64,000 nucleotides of DNA, taken from assembly GCA_910577115.1 (NCBI GenBank), contig CAJTMC010000019.1:6660-70659 (forward strand), written 5' to 3'. The notes beneath the pieces were generated by a model. That model saw nothing but the letters and a program-made list of their open reading frames with translations. It did no database searches and was not told the origin of the DNA. The position numbers and the translations under genes are program-made. Within the stretch, counting starts at the first letter, position 1; each line of letters starts with the position of its first letter. The stretch is from an uncultured Lachnospiraceae bacterium. Lineage in GTDB: Bacteria; Bacillota; Clostridia; Lachnospirales; Lachnospiraceae. This document shows, in pieces, positions 59,192 through 64,000 of the stretch.

Positions 59192-61156
59192 TTATTGATT
59201 TTCTTGTGTCTGGACTTCCTTGCGGATTTCCTTAGTACGAATTTCCTCAGTAATATCTGCAATAAAGCGCTCTAACGATTTGACGCCCTCATCACCCGCA
59301 AAACGGCTTCTTACGGAAACGGTATTGTCCGCTTCCTCCTGCTGTCCAACAACAAGCATATAAGGAAGCTTATCAAGTCTTGCCTCGCGAATTTTAAATC
59401 CAATTTTTTCCGATCGATTGTCCACTGTTGCATCTATGCCCGACTTCCTTAGCTCCTTGCAGACCTTCTGCGCATATTCCTCATATTTATCCGAAATCGG
59501 CAGCACACGTACCTGCTCGGCGCACATCCATGTCGGGAACTTGCCTGCATATTTTTCAATCAGCCACGCAAGCGTCCTCTCATAGCAGCCCATTGACGTT
59601 CTGTGGATAATATAAGGACGAACCTTGTCGCCATTCTGGTCAATATAATACATGTCAAACTGCTCCGCAAGCAGCGCATCCCATTGAATGGTAATCATGG
59701 TGTCTTCTTTACCGTATACATTTTTGGCATTGATATCCACCTTCGGACCATAGAAAGCCGCCTCGCCGACATCTTCCACAAACGGAATTTCCAGCTCTGT
59801 CAGGACATCCCGGATATGCTGCTCTGTTTGATTCCAAACCTCCGGTTCCCCGATATATTTTGCCTTATTTTCAGGATCCCATTTTGAGAGATGATAGGTT
59901 ACATCCTCATTGACGCCAAGCGTTTCAAGACAATACTTTGCAAGTGCAAGGCAATTCTTAAACTCCTCTACCATTTGGTCCGGTCTGACAATCAGATGTC
60001 CTTCCGTAATCGTAAACTGGCGTACACGCGTCAGCCCATGCATTTCTCCGGAGTCCTCATTTCGAAAAAGAGTAGATGTCTCACTATATCTGCACGGAAG
60101 ATCACGATACGATTTCTGCGAATTTTTATATACATAATACTGGAATGGGCACGTCATAGGCCGAAGTGCATATACTTCCCTGTCCTTCTCCTCATCGCCA
60201 AACACAAACATGCCTTCTTTATAGTGATCCCAATGTCCGGAAATCTTATACAAATCCGATTTTGCCATCAAAGGTGTTCTCGTTCTCATGTAGCCCCACT
60301 CGTTGTCCTCCAAGTCCTCAATCCAGCGCTGAAGCTTCATAATCATTTTTGTTCCCTTTGGTGTAAATAAAGGAAGTCCCTGTCCGATTACGTCGACAGT
60401 CGTAAACAAATCCATTTCGCGGCCAAGCCTGTTGTGATCGCGGCGTTTTGCGTCCTCCATGCGCTCTAAATGCTCTGCAAGTTCTTCTTTCTTATTATAA
60501 GCCGTACCGTAAATACGCTGCAGACGCGCCTTATTGGAATCGCCTCTCCAGTATGCCATTGATGATGATGTGAGCTTAAATGCCTTGACGCCCTTTGTGC
60601 TCATTAAATGCGGGCCTGCACAGAGGTCTACAAAGCCACCTTGGTCATAAAAACTGATTTCGGAATCTTCCGGCAAATCCTGAATCAGTTCTACCTTATA
60701 AGGCTCACCCTTCTCCTCCATAAATTGAACCGCCTCTACTCTTGGCAGGGTAAAGCGCGTGATTTCATGCCCTTCCTTGATGATTTTTTTCATCTCTGCC
60801 TCGATTTTGTCCAAATCCTCTCTTGAGAACGGCTCCGCATCAAAGTCATAGTAAAATCCTTCGTCAATCGCAGGCCCGATTGTCACTTTCGCATTCGGGA
60901 AAAGGCGTTTTACCGCCTCTGCAAGCACGTGCGATGCTGTGTGGCGTATCACGTAAAGCGCCTTCGGATCGGTAGCCGTAATAATATTTAGCTCACAGTC
61001 TTTCTCAATTACCGTTCTTAAGTCTTCCATTTTGCCATTCACTTCGCCTGCACACGCCACGCGCGCAAGTCCCTCGCTGATATCTTTTGCAATGTCAATA
61101 ATGGATTTCGCCTCACTGTACTCCTTTATGGATCCGTCCTTTAATGTAATCTTCAT
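59192..61156 (-). CDS. thrS: Threonyl-tRNA synthetase
   Basis: 654 residues. N-terminal TGS domain (KITLKDGSIKEYSEAKSIIDI), editing domain with HTASHVLAEAV and the DLCAGPHL zinc-site-like motif, class II core (MTCPFQYYVYKNS; FRNEDSGEMHGLTRVRQFT motif 2; HRTSMGCYERTLAWLIEKY motif 3) and anticodon domain (VRVLPISDKYEEYAQKV). The ATG at 61156 with AAAGGGG ten bases upstream is favoured over one at 61165. Controlled by the T-box at 61553-61813, with a small membrane protein gene in between. Confidence 0.95.
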   Translation of the reverse strand: MKITLKDGSIKEYSEAKSIIDIAKDISEGLARVACAGEVNGKMEDLRTVIEKDCELNIITATDPKALYVIRHTASHVLAEAVKRLFPNAKVTIGPAIDEGFYYDFDAEPFSREDLDKIEAEMKKIIKEGHEITRFTLPRVEAVQFMEEKGEPYKVELIQDLPEDSEISFYDQGGFVDLCAGPHLMSTKGVKAFKLTSSSMAYWRGDSNKARLQRIYGTAYNKKEELAEHLERMEDAKRRDHNRLGREMDLFTTVDVIGQGLPLFTPKGTKMIMKLQRWIEDLEDNEWGYMRTRTPLMAKSDLYKISGHWDHYKEGMFVFGDEEKDREVYALRPMTCPFQYYVYKNSQKSYRDLPCRYSETSTLFRNEDSGEMHGLTRVRQFTITEGHLIVRPDQMVEEFKNCLALAKYCLETLGVNEDVTYHLSKWDPENKAKYIGEPEVWNQTEQHIRDVLTELEIPFVEDVGEAAFYGPKVDINAKNVYGKEDTMITIQWDALLAEQFDMYYIDQNGDKVRPYIIHRTSMGCYERTLAWLIEKYAGKFPTWMCAEQVRVLPISDKYEEYAQKVCKELRKSGIDATVDNRSEKIGFKIREARLDKLPYMLVVGQQEEADNTVSVRSRFAGDEGVKSLERFIADITEEIRTKEIRKEVQTQENQ

Positions 61157-61177
61157 TTCACTCATTCCCCTTTCGTT

Positions 61178-61387
61178 TTATTTACTCTTTTGTCCGCCCA
61201 GCAACATATCGGCGGCGCTGTTTTTACTGCCATTGTTCGATCCGATTGTATTGCCGCTAAAAAGCGTTACCCTGCAACTCTTTACCGATGATAGCAGAAA
61301 ACCGATTAAAACTCCCAGCACAAGACATAGCGCTGGTAACAGATATTCCTTATAGTTTGCTTTCACTTCTGTTTTTAATTCGTCCAT
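61178..61387 (-). CDS. Small membrane protein upstream of thrS
   Basis: 69 residues. One membrane helix (YLLPALCLVLGVLIGFLLSS, residues ~15-34) then a short polar tail. A clear AAAGGAGG site lies upstream of the ATG at 61387 and thrS starts 22 bases after the stop, so both should be translated from the T-box transcript. Family not recognised. Function is unknown. Confidence 0.6.
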   Translation of the reverse strand: MDELKTEVKANYKEYLLPALCLVLGVLIGFLLSSVKSCRVTLFSGNTIGSNNGSKNSAADMLLGGQKSK

Positions 61388-61552
61388 GGTCCATCCCCTC
61401 CTTTTCTATTTTCACCTTCTCCACTGCCCGTATGCGACCTGCGCGCCGCTTTTGCGCCATACTTTCCTCTGCACAGGTCTGTGCAATCCCCCATGCGCCG
61501 CCTTAGCAGCATATTTTCTATGTGAAATTCTTTCACATTGTACGGGGCTGTG

Positions 61553-61813
61553 CATAAAAAAATCCCATACACTACACATTATGTAATGCATGGGACGTAT
61601 CAACGCGGTTCCACCCTGCTTGCCTGTTCTTTCTTTCAAAAAACAGACCACTTATGATTGTAACGTAATCAACGGGCCGGATTGGGGCCACTCGGAGGTA
61701 GTTTTCGGATATTTCCTGTAAGAATACTTGCAGCACAAACGGTATTCCTCTCTGATACATTCCAATATCGTACTCTTCTCGTCAACGTGTTATCGATATA
61801 TGTTTGCTATGTT
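61553..61813 (-). promoter_or_regulatory. T-box leader (thrS operon)
   Basis: Minus strand: stem I begins GACGAGAAGAGTACG with AGAGAGG, contains an ACTACCTCC stretch that includes the threonine codon ACC as candidate specifier, and ends with the T-box AGGGTGGAACCGCG (61617-61604). An intrinsic terminator follows at 61596-61555: TCCCATGCATTACAT and its partner ending GTATGGGATTTTTTT. Uncharged tRNA-Thr is expected to prevent termination. Confidence 0.92.
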
Positions 61814-61820
61814 TCCTATT

Positions 61821-61849
61821 ATTCTAACCCTAAATGCCATAATTGTAAA
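61821..61849 (-). promoter_or_regulatory. Promoter of the thrS T-box operon
   Basis: Minus strand: TTTACA (61849-61844), 17-base spacer, TAGAAT (61826-61821). It begins four bases after the SEC-C gene stop. Confidence 0.65.
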
Positions 61850-61852
61850 GAA

Positions 61853-62368
61853 CTAATTTTTACCGCAGCACTTTTTATATTTTTTACCGCTTCCGCAGGG
61901 ACAGGGATCATTTGGATAAACCTTTGCTTCTTTTACGATCGTTGTCGAAGACTTCTGCTCCTTATACAACTCTTTCTTGCGCTCCTCACCCAGAATATCA
62001 TTCCATGCTTCTAAGCCATAGAGCCAGTCTGCTTCCGCTGCCACCATATTTTTATACAGAAGCTCCTTCTCAAATCCAAGACTGACCTGCGTATTTTCGT
62101 CCATTTCTTCAATGGGGTTTGGCGTCTTTAAGCTGTCATTGATGCCGTCAAGGAATCCGGTCATCGTCATAATGTCTATCTCATATTTCTCCGCAAGCTC
62201 CTTTACCGTACCCTTTACTTCTTCGTCAGGATTTGCCAAAAGCTGCTGATAAATTTCTTTTTCCTTCTGAAAATAATCAATCCAAAGCTTCTGAAGTGTG
62301 TTTTTATCAGTATTTTCATTGTATGCCACACTTCTCCATTGATCCAATAATGTCTTATTCTCTGCCAT
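61853..62368 (-). CDS. SEC-C motif protein
   Basis: 171 residues. The C-terminal NDPCPCGSGKKYKKCCGKN is a SEC-C zinc-binding motif like that at the end of SecA; here it ends a helical protein. It is not SecA, since no ATPase domain is present. Its N-terminal part matches a family of unknown function. The ATG at 62368 with AAAGGAT upstream is preferred over in-frame ATG 62380 and GTG-side extension. Confidence 0.8.
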   Translation of the reverse strand: MAENKTLLDQWRSVAYNENTDKNTLQKLWIDYFQKEKEIYQQLLANPDEEVKGTVKELAEKYEIDIMTMTGFLDGINDSLKTPNPIEEMDENTQVSLGFEKELLYKNMVAAEADWLYGLEAWNDILGEERKKELYKEQKSSTTIVKEAKVYPNDPCPCGSGKKYKKCCGKN

Positions 62369-62539
62369 GATTTTTAACATCCTTTCGTCTTGATCGCACA
62401 TTTCGTGCTATCTGCATTTTCGTGTGCAGACAGTATTAGTATATACCAAAGTTTATGGAAAGTCAAAGGAAACGGTTGCATTTCTTGCAATTTATTATTA
62501 TAATCAGTTTTAACAACTTTTGAGAAGGGATACTGTTTT

Positions 62540-62797
62540 ATGAAGAAAAATCCAAAACAGCTTGTTGCTGTGATTGCGCTTGTCGCAATTGTTGTACTCA
62601 TTATCGCATTTGTCATTTCCGCTTTTACGGCAGGCCCCGGAGAGGCAGGAAACCGTTTTATGGCGCTTTTATTCTGCATCATTGCCATTCCGATTCTCGC
62701 ATGGGTGATTTTATTTTGCATCGGAAGAATGCAGAACAAACATACGATAGCGGAGTTTTTTCCCAAGCAGGAAAAAGATGCGGAAAAAGACAACTGA
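62540..62797 (+). CDS. Two-helix membrane protein
   Basis: 85 residues, two membrane helices (~8-30 and ~42-63), Lys-rich end. An AAGGG site lies ten bases before the ATG. Family not recognised. Its stop is four bases from the boundary of the integrase remnant. Confidence 0.6.
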   Translation: MKKNPKQLVAVIALVAIVVLIIAFVISAFTAGPGEAGNRFMALLFCIIAIPILAWVILFCIGRMQNKHTIAEFFPKQEKDAEKDN

Positions 62798-62800
62798 TTC

Positions 62801-63193
62801 TCAAAAGAATGGTTGTGCTACCGCAAAAATCGAAATCGCCCATTCTTTCACGTCGGACAGCTTCACACTGTCAATGGGGCAGGAACCAAGTTTATCCGCT
62901 TCTAACAGCTTCATCAGCCGCTTGCGCCCCTTTGTGGTGTTGTGCCTTACGTTCCCCCAGTGGCGGTTCTGCTTTGCGTAAAGCTCGCAGACGGTCATTT
63001 TCTTTCCGATTGTGTCTATCCCGTCGTCAAGGTCTTTTTGTATCTCTTTTTCCTTTTCTCTAAGAGATATGTCGTCACGCTTCCCGGCTGGGGTCTTGTC
63101 CGTAGACACTAACTTCCACGCATAGACAAATTGCACTTTACCAAAAGTATCGGTATATTTGTATGCATATCACCCGTCTTTTCTCTGACATTG
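62801..63193 (-). pseudogene. Tn916-type tyrosine integrase remnant
   Basis: On the minus strand MSEKRR at 63193, then a frame break, then KYTDTFGKVQFVYAWKLVS, TDKTPAGKRDDISLREKEKE and KKMTVCELYAKQNR up to DVKEWAIS near 62830, which are pieces of the N-terminal and arm/core-binding domains of Tn916-family integrases. The region between MSEKRR and KYTDTF is deleted, and the whole catalytic domain is missing. The remaining ORF ends at 62801 with unrelated residues. Confidence 0.85.
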
Positions 63194-63581
63194 TTTTAGC
63201 TCCTTTCCGTGTCGTAAAGAGCCTTGATTTGCCTGTATTTATTGTAGCAGATTCATGGCGGTTTATCGAACTTCTGCAACGCCCATACAGTCTGCCGATT
63301 GCTTCATCACGATAACCAATGAAGTAATAAAGCAGCAGGACTTCCTGCCTTAATTGCGGCAATCTTGATAATGCTGTTGCTAACTGCTCATCATCAACTA
63401 TCACTTTTTTTCCTAGGACAAGAAATACAGTCGGTTTGTCCTGTTTTTCAAAGTAGCTATCCATAGCGGACGGTTCAAAATGTCTTTCTGACATTAGGTG
63501 ATCAAGGGATATTTCCCGTTCCTCTTTCCGTTTCAAATCCCGCCAGGTGTTGATTGTGTTATCCCCAATTAGTAGGAACAA
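63194..63581 (-). pseudogene. Remnant of a mobile-element sigma-70-like gene
   Basis: Reads LLIGDNTINTWRDLKRKEER, LDHLMSERHFEPSAMDSYFE, VIVDDEQLATALSRLPQLRQ and VLLLYYFIGYRDEAIGRLYG, a sigma-70 region 4-like protein of conjugative elements. No proper start (TTG at 63581, no ribosome site), N-terminal part missing, and the C-terminal part runs out of frame into the integrase start. Non-functional remnant. Confidence 0.7.
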
Positions 63582-63647
63582 TCACGCTCAATAGCGGACG
63601 GCGTTCGTCAAAAAATATTTATGAAATTTTTAAGAACCTCCCCGGCT

Positions 63648-63674
63648 GGAGCAGGTCATTTTCTGACCTGCTCC
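63648..63674 (-). terminator. Hairpin at the end of the recombinase gene
   Basis: GGAGCAGGTCA/TGACCTGCTCC with a five-base loop, overlapping the recombinase stop codon. No U-run on either strand, so a transcript end or a site at the element edge are both possible. Confidence 0.4.
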
Positions 63675-64000
63675 ACTTCCGGAATTGGTTTCAGATTAAA
63701 ATGAATTTCAATAGAAATGTGTCTTGTCTTATCGCTGTCTATTTCTTCATGGACAACGATTTCTTTAACCAGCTTGTTTAATACTGCCGCATCCAGTTCC
63801 GCGATGTCTGCATATTCCTGAATGGCGGCTGTCCACTGCCTTGCGCTGTTTACAAGCTGGATTTCGTCAGCTAACTTTTTCTTCCCTTCGCTGATTTTTG
63901 CCTGTAATTCTTCCTGCTCCTTCTGTGTCTTTTCCAGAATCAGATTAAAATTCTGCTCATTGATGCGTCCGGCAGCCATATCTTCATACAGACGCAGCAC
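63656..64000 (-). CDS. Large serine recombinase, C-terminal part
   Basis: 114 codons ending at 63656; the N-terminal part is beyond the window. RLYEDMAAGRINEQNFNLIL and EYADIAELDAAVLNKLVKEI, with the ending IHFNLKPIPEVEQVRK, are typical of the C-terminal DUF4368 region of TnpX/Tn4451-type site-specific recombinases. Such enzymes excise and integrate conjugative or mobilisable transposons. The catalytic domain is not visible. It lies 75 bases from the sigma-like remnant, so this is one end of a mobile element or a nested pair. Confidence 0.88.
   Translation of the reverse strand: MLRLYEDMAAGRINEQNFNLILEKTQKEQEELQAKISEGKKKLADEIQLVNSARQWTAAIQEYADIAELDAAVLNKLVKEIVVHEEIDSDKTRHISIEIHFNLKPIPEVEQVRK

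Noticed and set aside
61375..61572. 65-codon minus-strand ORF across the T-box terminator and thrS leader
   Set aside because: It starts in the terminator stem, lacks a ribosome site and has no recognisable protein features; the overlapping 69-residue gene has a strong site.
62374..62793. 139-codon minus-strand ORF opposite the two-helix protein
   Set aside because: It is antisense to the 62540-62797 gene, which has a ribosome site and a clear membrane pattern, so the minus frame is a shadow.

Overview
The window looks like chromosomal DNA from a Lachnospiraceae-type Clostridia (Firmicutes). Pointers are AAGGAGG-like ribosome sites, sigma-A promoters, intrinsic terminators, an FMN riboswitch, a T-box, an L20-type leader, a one-subunit class II glycyl-tRNA synthetase, a biotin-dependent sodium-pump decarboxylase and a complete hexuronate-to-KDPG pathway. 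No species is claimed. Nearly all genes lie on the minus strand. Plus-strand exceptions are the 1,450-residue dehydratase-activase fusion, tRNA-Pro, two small ORFs near 53.7 kb, a DUF378 gene and a two-helix membrane protein near 62.6 kb.

Layout. 1-3.6 kb: sodium-translocating decarboxylase (carboxyltransferase, OadG-like lipoprotein, biotin carrier, beta subunit cut by the window edge). 3.8-10.1 kb: two D,D-carboxypeptidases, uridine kinase, scpAB, a phosphoesterase and a CmpB-type membrane protein. 10.1-20.2 kb: rpsU, alaS, a TrpXYZ-like ABC transporter, glyS, a lipoprotein, recO, a YqzL-like gene and era. 20.2-25.2 kb: M16 peptidase, an unknown protein, a sigma-70-like protein lacking region 4, and a rhomboid-like protein with a zinc ribbon. 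25.5-31.8 kb: activase fusion, asnS and a coiled-coil protein. 31.9-37.9 kb: hemerythrin/response-regulator protein, ribU with its FMN riboswitch, a FapA/DUF342 protein, an HPr-like protein without the usual histidine, and a HIT protein. 38-44 kb: hexuronate operon uxaB-uxaA-kdgK-SDR-eda. 44-53.5 kb: lipase-like protein, DUF3810, hflX, tRNA-Pro(AGG), a hybrid histidine kinase and a CBS/DRTGG pyrophosphatase. 53.6-62.8 kb: small unknowns, pepD, infC-rpmI-rplT with leader, DUF1540, T-box-small membrane protein-thrS and a SEC-C protein. 62.8-64 kb: remains of a mobile element (Tn916-type integrase and sigma-like fragments) beside a large serine recombinase that runs off the window.

Most of the window is core housekeeping. 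The less ordinary observations are a promoter lying wholly inside the loop of the preceding gene's terminator (asnS), an apparent AUU start for infC downstream of an attenuator leader, a degenerate sigma-like protein in a compact gene block, a two-hairpin intergenic motif present twice with a compensatory base change, tRNA-Pro with an A34 anticodon, an HPr-like protein that kept the regulatory serine region but not the phosphoryl histidine, and two decayed loci. I did not find a clear defence system, CRISPR array, prophage or secondary-metabolite cluster.
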